Shown one piece after another: positions 25,482 to 32,191 of a stretch of DNA of 36,001 bases; the stretch's first letter is position 1; each line of letters opens with the position of its first letter. The stretch is taken from NCBI GenBank assembly GCA_903944895.1, contig CAJATL010000062.1, positions 1 to 36,001 on the forward strand, written 5' to 3'. Below the pieces are notes generated by a model. It was not told the origin of the DNA and did not search any database. It was given only the letters and a program-made list of their open reading frames with translations. Source of the stretch: an uncultured Bacteroidota bacterium (GTDB lineage: Bacteria; Bacteroidota; Bacteroidia; Bacteroidales; 4484-276). The translations under genes and the position numbers were made by a program.

Positions 25482-26837
25482 ATGAAAACGAAAAAAGGAA
25501 TCAAACCGTCCAACACTATGATTTCTGTGCCTGTTGTTAATCCTCATGCAGCTGGGATAGACCTGGGCAGTAAAAGTCATTTTGTTTGTGTAGCACAAGA
25601 CAATGTAAAGGAATTTGGTGTCTTTACTACTGATTTACATGTTATTGCTCATCATTTACAAGACCATCAAGTACTAACTGTTGCAATTGAATCCACTGGA
25701 TTTTACTGGCGCCCTTTGTATTTAATGCTTTTAGACTATGGTTTTGAAGTAACTTTGGTTAATGCCCGTCATTTGAAAAATGTAAAAGGGCATAAAACCG
25801 ATGTAGTGGACAGCAAATGGTTACAATTTCTACAAAGTATTGGCCTGCTTTCAAACAGTTTTCAGCCTGATGCTTTTACACATGAATTGAGGGTACTTAC
25901 CCGCCATCGCAAAAGCTTGATAGAAGATGCAAGTCGTTTTATCGCAAAGATGAATAAAATATTGGTATTAATGAACATCCAATTGCATGTTGTTTTGCGA
26001 GATATTACCGGGCAGTCTGGCTTAAAGGTCATAGAAGCCATATTGAAAGGGGAAAGAGATGCAAAAAAGTTAACAGCGTTGGTTAGTGTCAGGGTTAAAG
26101 CAACAAGAGAAAACATAGAAAAAGCTTTAACCGGAGACTTTAGAAAAGAATATCTTTTTGAACTTAGCCAGTGCTATCAACTCTACATGGTTTATTGGCA
26201 AAAAATAGAGGAAACAGATATTCAAATCGAAGAACTTCTAAAACTTAGTGTTGGCCAAACACCGGTTAACAATAAATACAAGTCTCCCAAAAACAAGCAA
26301 TATCAGAAAAACGACCCTAATTTCAATGTTGGTCGTTATGCATACCAAATGAGTGGTGGTGTTGAATTACTTGCCATAAATGGTGTTGGCTCTGCAACTA
26401 TCTTAACGTTAATTTCAGAAACCGGGCTTGATCTGTCTATGTTCAAAACAGCCAAGCATTTTGCATCTTGGCTTGGCTTTGCCCCAAACCGAAAAATTAC
26501 CGGTGGGAAAGTGATTTCTTCTCATACCCGTAAAAAAACAAATCCATTAGCCAAAGTTATTCGTGACGCAGCAAATGCAGCAGGAAATAGCAAAAGTCGA
26601 TTAGGCGATTTTTTTCGACATCTGGCATTTCGAAAAGGCAGAATGGTTGCCATTGGAGCCACTTCAAGAAAAATAGCTGTGATAATCTATAAAATGCTCA
26701 TGGAAGGCAATGAATTTAGCTATGAGTATGATGAGCAAGAAACCCAACATGTAAGAAACAACAAAATTAAAAACATTGTCAAAACGTTGAAAAAGTACAG
26801 TATTTCAAAGAACGAATTGGAATTAGCGTTGGGTTAA
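25482..26837 (+). CDS. IS110-family transposase (DEDD recombinase)
   Basis: 451 residues, intact. The N-terminal RuvC-like domain shows the DEDD set: D27 in AGIDLGSKSHF, E70 in VAIESTGFYW, and D107 and D110 in GHKTDVVDSKW. The C-terminal Transposase_20 domain has the helix-hairpin-helix LLAINGVGSATILTLISETG, then FASWLGFAPNRKITGGKV and ending in a conserved ATSRKIAVIIYKML. A middle helical segment (about residues 130-250) is a coiled-coil connector. IS110 enzymes move circular DNA with an RNA guide and need no terminal repeats. A non-coding leader upstream fits the IS110 (not IS1111) arrangement. It sits just after nuoN without disrupting it. Confidence 0.93.
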   Translation: MKTKKGIKPSNTMISVPVVNPHAAGIDLGSKSHFVCVAQDNVKEFGVFTTDLHVIAHHLQDHQVLTVAIESTGFYWRPLYLMLLDYGFEVTLVNARHLKNVKGHKTDVVDSKWLQFLQSIGLLSNSFQPDAFTHELRVLTRHRKSLIEDASRFIAKMNKILVLMNIQLHVVLRDITGQSGLKVIEAILKGERDAKKLTALVSVRVKATRENIEKALTGDFRKEYLFELSQCYQLYMVYWQKIEETDIQIEELLKLSVGQTPVNNKYKSPKNKQYQKNDPNFNVGRYAYQMSGGVELLAINGVGSATILTLISETGLDLSMFKTAKHFASWLGFAPNRKITGGKVISSHTRKKTNPLAKVIRDAANAAGNSKSRLGDFFRHLAFRKGRMVAIGATSRKIAVIIYKMLMEGNEFSYEYDEQETQHVRNNKIKNIVKTLKKYSISKNELELALG

Positions 26838-27085
26838 ACAGGTACTAATTCCATAAGTATTAAGCTGCATTTCAACTGGAAAAACTCCAGTAAGAAATGT
26901 ATTGTCGCAACTCATAAGACCTGGTTATATGTGAGTTAAGGATTTGAACGCTGATAACGCTGATGCAAGCAGCGCTGATTTTCGCGGATTTCTTGTATCA
27001 TAAACTGTTTTGATCCGCGTTCCATTTTATATTTGTTAACTAAACGACGTTGATTCTACATTGGTCATTCTACAACACCCCGGCT
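26838..27085. other. 3' flank of the IS110 with a hairpin and widespread intergenic words
   Basis: A hairpin ACTGGA/TCCAGT (26875-26891) lies 38 bases after the transposase stop. From about 26943 come the words ACGCTGAT repeated, then CGCGGATT and GATCCGCG, an intergenic pattern common in this phylum. The right end of the IS110 is probably between these two, but I cannot place it. Confidence 0.5.
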
Positions 27086-27202
27086 AAGCGGCATTTGTAA
27101 TGCCGCTTTGAATCCCGATAGCTATCGGGATTGAATTTGTAATTCGAAACCAACCATTAAGTTTCGTCAGTCAAGATTTATTTGGACAATTGCAAATTGT
27201 CC
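27086..27202. repeat. Modular hairpin repeat, copy 1
   Basis: Order: hairpin H1 (arms AAGCGGC/GCCGCTT, centre ATTTGTAAT at 27093-27101), the 18-bp palindrome TCCCGATAGCTATCGGGA (27113-27130), hairpin H2 (arms TTGA/TCGA, centre ATTTGTAAT at 27135-27143), a 39-base linker containing GTTTCGTCAGTCAAGATT, and hairpin H3 (arms GGACA/TGTCC, centre ATTGCAAAT at 27189-27197). This is the cleanest copy. Confidence 0.9.
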
Positions 27203-27209
27203 CCAGGCT

Positions 27210-27372
27210 AAGCGGCATTTGTAATGCCGCTTTGATTCCCGATCAAGATAGCTAACTAGGGATTGGGATTAAATTTGTAATTCGACAAAATACATTATGT
27301 TTCGTCAGTCAAGATTTATTTGGACAATTGCAAATTGTCCGGTGTTGTGAGCGGCATTGCAAATGCCGCTCA
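27210..27372. repeat. Modular hairpin repeat, copy 2
   Basis: Same order as copy 1, seven bases later: H1 27210-27232, a decayed palindrome with a short insertion, H2 centre at 27273-27281 with poor arms, the linker, H3 27322-27340, and in addition H4 with 8-bp arms TGAGCGGC/GCCGCTCA around ATTGCAAAT (27348-27372). Confidence 0.9.
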
Positions 27373-27399
27373 GCATGAGACGCTGTCAGGTGCCCGGCT

Positions 27400-27446
27400 A
27401 AGCGGCATTTGTAATGCCGCTTTGAGCTTTCTTTAATTTGTAATTC
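27400..27446. repeat. Modular hairpin repeat, copy 3 (partial: H1 and H2 only)
   Basis: H1 27400-27422 is identical to copies 1 and 2. The H2 centre ATTTGTAAT (27436-27444) is present but its arms are weak. Palindrome, linker and H3 are absent. Confidence 0.85.
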
Positions 27447-27540
27447 AATAAAAATGGTTTGTGTGATAAGAATTTTCGATGTTCATTTCAACCAATTTTG
27501 GCTGAATGAATTGTCCATCGGAAACCATTTCCTAAAACAG

Positions 27541-27627
27541 TAACTCCACTTGAGTAAATGATAACTATCGTTTGAGTAAATGGTAACTACCACTTGGGTA
27601 AATGGTAACTACCACTTGAGTAAATGG
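27541..27627. repeat. Tandem array of four 21-22 bp units
   Basis: Units start at 27541, 27562, 27584 and 27606 and follow the pattern TAACTACCACTTGAGTAAATGG, with changes mainly in the first half; only the first is 21 bases. As RNA from the minus strand a unit can pair CCAUUU with AAGUGG using one G-U pair. Confidence 0.88.
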
Positions 27628-27638
27628 TTTCATAAGCT

Positions 27639-27734
27639 AAGCGGCATTTGCAATGCCGCTTTGAACATTGTTGAATTTGTAATTCAACAACTTGTCCGGT
27701 GTCGCGAGCGGTCAGCCAGTTGGTGGACCGCTCA
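27639..27734. repeat. Modular hairpin repeat, copy 4 (linker deleted)
   Basis: H1 27639-27661 has centre ATTTGCAAT. H2 has perfect 7-bp arms TTGTTGA/TCAACAA around ATTTGTAAT (27668-27690). The linker and left half of H3 are deleted. H4 keeps arms GAGCGGTC/GACCGCTC (27706-27733) but its centre is replaced by AGCCAGTTGGTG. Confidence 0.85.
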
Positions 27735-27772
27735 GCGTGATGGTATTAAAATTCTCTCCTGTCACATTCAAA

Positions 27773-27834
27773 AATGTCTCAAGTGATAAAAAAAATGTCT
27801 CAAGTGACATTTGAGAATGTCACAGGTGACATTT
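27773..27834. repeat. Array of AATGTC...GACATT mini-hairpins
   Basis: AAATGTC/GACATTT around TCAAGT (27793-27812) and AATGTCA/TGACATT around CAGG (27816-27833), preceded by a half copy AATGTCTCAAGTGA at 27773. The words recur at 30511-30580. Confidence 0.85.
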
Positions 27835-27908
27835 TGACCAATGATTACTAAATTCTCAGGAAATTAAGCTGGCATCTGATATTCCGGCATTTTTTAAAAT
27901 CCTCAGCT

Positions 27909-28048
27909 AAGCGGCCCGCCAACTGGCGGACCGCTTTTAACAATGTTGAATTTGCAATTCGATACAATAGATTATGTTTCGTCAGTAAAGTATTATTCGC
28001 ACCATTACAAATTGTTTAATATTCCAGGCTGCATTGCAAATGCCGCTC
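27909..28048. repeat. Modular hairpin repeat, copy 5 (centre exchanged in H1)
   Basis: H1 keeps arms AAGCGG/CCGCTT (27909-27936) but the centre is the palindromic CCCGCCAACTGGCGGA. H2 centre is ATTTGCAAT (27950-27958). The linker is diverged, H3 is decayed (ATTACAAAT at 28004-28012), and H4 centre ATTGCAAAT is at 28033-28041 with one damaged arm. Confidence 0.82.
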
Positions 28049-28069
28049 AGCATGGGCAAATAACCAGTT

Positions 28070-30139
28070 TTATTGCTTTACAAACTTTGAGGTAACTGAT
28101 CCATGTTCATTCGCCAGTTTAATGATATAAACACCGGATTTGAGATTTCTAATGTCGATGGTTGATGTCGTATTAACGGTTTCGGTCTTGTAAACCAGGG
28201 TACCGAAAAGGTGATAAACCGCTATCATGCTATCATGTTCTGATTGAACCGTAATAAAGTCGGTTGCGGGATTTGGAAATACGGAAAACGACTGAATATC
28301 GTGATCAGACACTGAGTTTATTGATGAAGTTAAGCCGTACCCAAAAGGGAATAAAGGATTATACGGATTGTCGCCAAGATTGATTGGCTCCTGAGAAATA
28401 GTGGATGGCCAGGTATGCGACAGTTTTCCGGTGAACCTATAATCGCCAAACAAAACATCGGTGATGCCTAAGGCTTCGGTTCCTGGTAACCAACAGGCAA
28501 CAAAAGCATCTGCATCAGCAATAACATCGGTTACTAACATCGGACGTCCACTAATTAGTAATACTACATAAGGAATATTTAATTCTTTGACCTTTTGAAT
28601 GATATTTAGTTCGGCAGTAGTCAACTGAGGATTGGGTGAATCACCCTGTCCTTCGGCATAAGGTGTTTCACCGACAACCACAATAGCAAAATTTACTGAG
28701 GCAGTGGTTGTACCATTAGCGGAATAAATCACATTTGCCGATCCACGGGCACTTTTAACAGCATTAAGTATGGTTGTGCCTGTTGTAATCTGGCCAGTAC
28801 TGCCCTGCCATGAAATTGTCCATCCTCCGCATTGTGAACCGATTTCGTTTGCTTTTGTACCAGCTACCAGAATTTTGCCGCTTGTTTTTGAAAGAGGAAG
28901 CAAATCACCTTCGTTTTTTAAAAGCACAATCGATTTTCTAACTGCTTCACGGGCTATATTCCGGTGGTTTTCGTTTCCAAGGCTGTCAGCCATTGCCATG
29001 GATGCAAATCGTCTTTCAAAAAGGTGCATCCTGAATTTTACAGCGAGGATTCTTTTGACGGCATCATCAATCCGGCTCATGGGAACCATACCTGCATTTA
29101 CCAGTTCTTTAAGATTTGTTATGAATTCGATTGGTCTGGTAGGTTCCATAAACATATCAATGCCGGCATTTACCGAAATTTTGATCGCAGTCTTAAAATC
29201 ATCCGAAAGGTATTTAACTCCTTCCCAATCAGAAACCACAAAACCATCAAAACCAAGTTCACCTTTTAATAAGTCGGTAATCAGGTAAGCATGACCATGA
29301 CATAAGGCCCCATTCCAACTGTTAAAGGAAACCATGACTGATCCGACACCGGAATTAATAGCTGCAATATATCCGGGTAAATGAATTCGCCGCAAATCAG
29401 TTTCAGTAAGTATCGTATTGCCGGCATTGGTACCATATTCGGTACCACCATCGCCAATAAAATGTTTGGCGCAGGCCAAAATACGGTAAGGTGAGCCTGT
29501 TGAATCTCCCTGATAACCAGTTACAGCGGCTCTTGCCATCACCTGCTGTAATTCCGGAGTTTCTCCAAAACCCTCGTAAGTTCTTCCCCAACGGATATCT
29601 CTGGGAACAGCGATGCACGGACTAAAAGTCCAGTTCAAACCAACCGCTGCAACTTCTATGGCGGTTGCCTGGGCACACTGTTTTACTAAAACTGTATCTC
29701 TGGTGCATCCCAAACCAATATTGTGTGGAAAAATGGTTGCACCAAAAACGTTATTATTTCCATGAACGGCGTCAATTCCATAAATGATCGGGATTTTCAG
29801 CCGTGTTGTATTGGCTGAATTTTGCATTCCATTATACATATTTACCCAGCTTGTTGCAGAATTATTCCCGGGAACGCTCCCTCCACCACTCAGGATTGAT
29901 CCCAGGTAATAGTCCTTGATTACTGCATTGACATTTTCAAAATTTCGCTCTGTCTGTACCATCTGCCCGATTTTTTCATCCAGATTCATTCTTCCGATCA
30001 AATCATTAACCCTTTCGTTAACGGAGGCTGTACTATCCAGGTAAATCTGTGAATATCCGCCTAACGGACTGATCGTTAATACTACAAAGTAAAACAGAAC
30101 TTGTACAGATCCGAAAACATAAGGTTTTCTATTTTTCAT
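28070..30139 (-). CDS. Secreted GH3 glycoside hydrolase with T9SS sorting domain
   Basis: 689 residues. A signal peptide occupies about residues 1-30. The GH3 N-terminal barrel runs from about 35 to 370: GRMNLDEKIGQMVQ, the substrate motif KHFIGDGG (225-232), and nucleophile D304 in GFVVSDWEGV. The GH3 C-terminal sandwich covers about 395-600 (SIVLLKNEGDLLPL, IVVVGETPYAEGQGD). A type A T9SS sorting domain ends the protein (SVFPNPATDF, then LKSGVYIIKLANEHGSVTSKFVKQ). GH3 members are mostly beta-glucosidases or xylosidases; the exact sugar is unknown. It should be exported by Sec and attached or released by the type IX system. No polysaccharide-utilisation genes (SusC/SusD) adjoin it; it stands alone between modular repeats. 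Confidence 0.94.
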   Translation of the reverse strand: MKNRKPYVFGSVQVLFYFVVLTISPLGGYSQIYLDSTASVNERVNDLIGRMNLDEKIGQMVQTERNFENVNAVIKDYYLGSILSGGGSVPGNNSATSWVNMYNGMQNSANTTRLKIPIIYGIDAVHGNNNVFGATIFPHNIGLGCTRDTVLVKQCAQATAIEVAAVGLNWTFSPCIAVPRDIRWGRTYEGFGETPELQQVMARAAVTGYQGDSTGSPYRILACAKHFIGDGGTEYGTNAGNTILTETDLRRIHLPGYIAAINSGVGSVMVSFNSWNGALCHGHAYLITDLLKGELGFDGFVVSDWEGVKYLSDDFKTAIKISVNAGIDMFMEPTRPIEFITNLKELVNAGMVPMSRIDDAVKRILAVKFRMHLFERRFASMAMADSLGNENHRNIAREAVRKSIVLLKNEGDLLPLSKTSGKILVAGTKANEIGSQCGGWTISWQGSTGQITTGTTILNAVKSARGSANVIYSANGTTTASVNFAIVVVGETPYAEGQGDSPNPQLTTAELNIIQKVKELNIPYVVLLISGRPMLVTDVIADADAFVACWLPGTEALGITDVLFGDYRFTGKLSHTWPSTISQEPINLGDNPYNPLFPFGYGLTSSINSVSDHDIQSFSVFPNPATDFITVQSEHDSMIAVYHLFGTLVYKTETVNTTSTIDIRNLKSGVYIIKLANEHGSVTSKFVKQ

Positions 30140-30216
30140 AAAACTTTGAATTAGAATTTCCTACAAAGTAACAATATTTTTAATCGCGATAAATATCTAT
30201 TTGTAATCCCAGGAAT

Positions 30217-30368
30217 AGCGGCCCCGGGCCCGCTAACTGGCGGACCGCTCTGATTCCCGATTCCGACCCGGATAGCTATCGGGATCGGAATCGGGATTGA
30301 ATTTGTATTTCGACACAATACATTATTTTTATTCAGTTAACTATTATTTGGACAAATGCAAATTGTCC
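30217..30368. repeat. Modular hairpin repeat, copy 6, with a 42-bp palindrome
   Basis: H1 has the exchanged centre (AGCGG arms around CCGCTAACTGGCGGA-like sequence). The CCCGATAGCTATCGGG part is extended to a 42-bp imperfect palindrome at 30255-30296 (19 of 21 pairs). H2 is ATTTGTATT, the linker is diverged, and H3 (30350-30368) keeps arms GGACA/TGTCC around AATGCAAAT. Confidence 0.82.
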
Positions 30369-30510
30369 AATGTTAATAGTAATCCGGCGGCGTTCGACGG
30401 AGCTCATGCCGAGGTCTGGCGGGCCACTCAACGGGGGTATCCAAAAATCACACTATCGACGGAATAAACACTCTCGATGCCTGAAGAATTTTGCCTGTGC
30501 TTTCTTTACA

Positions 30511-30580
30511 GCAAGTGAATAAAAAATGCATCAAGTGACATTTCCAAATACCTCAGGTGACATTTTATTTTTCACTTGAG
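30511..30580. repeat. Second array of CAAGTGACATT words
   Basis: GCAAGTGAATAAAA, ATGCATCAAGTGACATTT, ATACCTCAGGTGACATTTT and a final inverted TTCACTTGAG lie about 20-22 bases apart, matching the array at 27773-27834. Confidence 0.8.
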
Positions 30581-30623
30581 ATAATTTCTGGAAGCTTTGA
30601 TACTAATTCGCTGGAATATCCTA

Positions 30624-31571
30624 TTAATTTTTCTGAATCAAATTCACGATTACTTTAACCAGCATTTCTTTGTCGATAGGGTTGCTCTCGGCCAGCATCA
30701 GGGTTAAAGCTACAAGCGTGTTGTTATCAATGATTTTGGTGCCGTAATCGTTGAATAAAATTTTGTTTTTATGCAGGAAATAAATAAACAAAGCTGCGGC
30801 AATGCGTTTGTTCCCGTCAACAAACGAATGGTTTTTGGTGGTGAAATATAAAAGATTGGCAGCCTTAATTTCCGGTGAAGGATACAATTCGACACCATCA
30901 AAGGTTTGATAAATCGCAGCTACTGAGCTTTCAAGAGATTTGTCTTTTTCCTTACCAAACAAATCGCTCCCACCAAACTTCTGCTTCATCGAAACCACTA
31001 ATTGACGTACTTCTTCGACGGTAATTTGCTCCGATTTGCCTGCAGATGTCGGTATTTCGAGTTGCTGATGGTCGTATTTATCAAGTATTTCGAGCGCATA
31101 ATTATAGTCGGTAATGACGTTGAGCAACCCAACCGCCTCTTCTTTTTCGAGTGCTTTGCCTTCGGTTATCCTGCCAATGAATTTAACAATGTTAGCCAGT
31201 TCCAATTGGGCATTTTTACTATTAACCGATTCGAGTAATTTTTCCTTTAAAACTCTGGTAGCCCAAATACGGAACTGGGTGCCACGTAACGATTTTACCC
31301 TGTAGCCAACAGAAATAATTACATCGAGGTTAAATAGTTTAGTTAAATAGTTTTTTCCATCAGATGCAGTTGTCAAGGATTCCTTGACAACTGAATTCTG
31401 CGATAATTCTTTCTCTCTGAAAATGTTATTGATGTGTAAACTAATATTCTGTTTTGTCTGATTAAACAGCAGAGCCATTTGCTGTTGAGTAAGCCAAACT
31501 GTGTCTTTTTCGAACTCAACTTCTATTACAATTTTATTGTCCGGTGCAATGTATTTTACAATTTCATTCAT
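30624..31571 (-). CDS. RhuM-type protein with C-terminal Fic/Doc domain
   Basis: 315 residues in two parts. Residues 1-170 match the RhuM virulence-protein family: VWLTQQQMALLFNQTKQNISLHINNIF near 25-51 (a DNA-binding-like helical start) and NLDVIISVGYRVKSLRGTQFRIWAT at 81-105. Residues about 180-315 are a Fic/Doc fold with the active motif HSFVDGNKR (H248, F250, D252, K255, R256). Doc-type enzymes transfer phosphate or AMP onto targets such as EF-Tu; the NKR ending (rather than NGR) points to the Doc side, where phosphorylation is possible. No antitoxin gene is adjacent, so the RhuM half may restrain or target the Fic half. It lies between repeat copies 6 and 7 in the accessory zone. The domain calls are firm; the activity is an inference. 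Confidence 0.9.
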   Translation of the reverse strand: MNEIVKYIAPDNKIVIEVEFEKDTVWLTQQQMALLFNQTKQNISLHINNIFREKELSQNSVVKESLTTASDGKNYLTKLFNLDVIISVGYRVKSLRGTQFRIWATRVLKEKLLESVNSKNAQLELANIVKFIGRITEGKALEKEEAVGLLNVITDYNYALEILDKYDHQQLEIPTSAGKSEQITVEEVRQLVVSMKQKFGGSDLFGKEKDKSLESSVAAIYQTFDGVELYPSPEIKAANLLYFTTKNHSFVDGNKRIAAALFIYFLHKNKILFNDYGTKIIDNNTLVALTLMLAESNPIDKEMLVKVIVNLIQKN

Positions 31572-31588
31572 TTTGCAAAATTTGTAGG

Positions 31589-31596
31589 CAAAAATA
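31589..31596 (-). promoter_or_regulatory. Candidate Bacteroidota -7 box for the RhuM-Fic gene
   Basis: The minus strand reads TATTTTTG 18 bases before the ATG, with TTGG about 20 bases further upstream as a weak -33 candidate. The 5' leader would be only about 10 bases. Confidence 0.38.
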
Positions 31597-31650
31597 GTCT
31601 TTTAAACCTTTGGTAACCAATAGCGAAGAAACCATTGCCGGAATCGCGCT

Positions 31651-31832
31651 GGCTAATTGGCCAACCCACTGGCTGACTGCTTTAATTCCCGATTCCGTTC
31701 CCGATAGCTGTCCGGATCGGAACCGGGATTGAATTTGCATTTCGACACGAAACATTAAGTTTCGTCAGTCAAGATTTATTTGGACAATTGCAAATTGCCC
31801 GGTATTGTGAGCAGCATTGCAAATGCTGCTCA
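31651..31832. repeat. Modular hairpin repeat, copy 7
   Basis: A decayed H1 with CCAACCCACTGGCTGA-like centre, a decayed 42-base palindrome at 31687-31728, H2, the linker with GTTTCGTCAGTCAAGATT, H3 at 31782-31800 (arms GGACA/TGCCC, one mismatch), and H4 at 31808-31832 with perfect 8-bp arms TGAGCAGC/GCTGCTCA. H4 differs from copy 2 by one paired G-C to A-T change. Confidence 0.88.
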
Positions 31833-31855
31833 GCGTTTATTAATCATCCCGACTA

Positions 31856-31953
31856 AGCGGCATAACAAATGCCGCTCTGTTTATTGTGGAATTTGTAATT
31901 CAACACCATACATTTAGTTTCGTCAGTCAAGATTTATTTGGACAATTACAAAT
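31856..31953. repeat. Modular hairpin repeat, copy 8
   Basis: H1 keeps arms AGCGGC/GCCGCT around ATAACAAAT (31856-31876), the opposite orientation of the centre from copies 1-4. H2 centre ATTTGTAAT at 31891-31899 has one arm mismatch. The linker is intact. H3 has lost its right arm after ATTACAAAT (31945-31953). Confidence 0.85.
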
Positions 31954-32025
31954 CCCCCTCAGCTTGCGAACCTTCATGATTTCCACTGAAGTTCCGGGTT
32001 AATCATCCCATTCCTTCAAATAAAC

Positions 32026-32033
32026 TATTTTTG
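32026..32033 (+). promoter_or_regulatory. Candidate Bacteroidota -7 box for the T9SS protein gene
   Basis: TATTTTTG followed by CAGC is a strong TAnnTTTG match. It would give a leader of about 150 bases to the chosen start at 32192, or about 32 bases to the first in-frame ATG at 32072. Confidence 0.5.
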
Positions 32034-32191
32034 CAGCAAAAGTACCGATTTGCAAATCAACACCTTTCTTTTTGGCCATTGCTACAGATTTGATTTACTG
32101 GAATTACAAAATGCAACAGAAGAAAATAACCTTTACGGAAAATGATCAGGTTCAGCCCAAAATGTTCTTTGCAACGATATTTGGGATGAAT

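Larger units (their letters stand above)
25248..27052. mobile_element. Possible outer element bounded by 18-bp imperfect inverted repeats, containing the IS110
   Basis: Left end 25248-25265 and right end 27035-27052 are inverted copies matching at 15 of 18 positions (shared core GTCGTTTAG). Directly outside are ATTCTGCATT (25238-25247) and ATTCTACATT (27053-27062), a 9 of 10 direct match. IS110 elements normally lack terminal inverted repeats, so these may belong to a different element into which the IS110 inserted. The left flank is itself a tandem of that word, so the duplication could be chance. Confidence 0.35.
30140..30623. other. Intergenic region between the GH3 and RhuM-Fic genes
   Basis: 484 bases holding modular repeat copy 6 and the CAAGTGACATT array, both listed separately. 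Between them (30369-30480) is unique sequence with no frame I can support. Confidence 0.6.
31572..32191. other. Intergenic region between RhuM-Fic and the T9SS protein
   Basis: 620 bases holding modular repeat copies 7 and 8 and the promoter of the next gene, listed separately. No further gene is supported. Confidence 0.6.

Noticed and set aside
27580-27786. 68-codon frame in the repeat zone
   Set aside because: It is made almost wholly of the tandem array and a hairpin module, so it is a by-product of repeats.
26838-28069. IS1111-type arrangement with the guide RNA downstream of the transposase
   Set aside because: The upstream leader has promoter and stems, whereas the downstream DNA quickly turns into general repeats.
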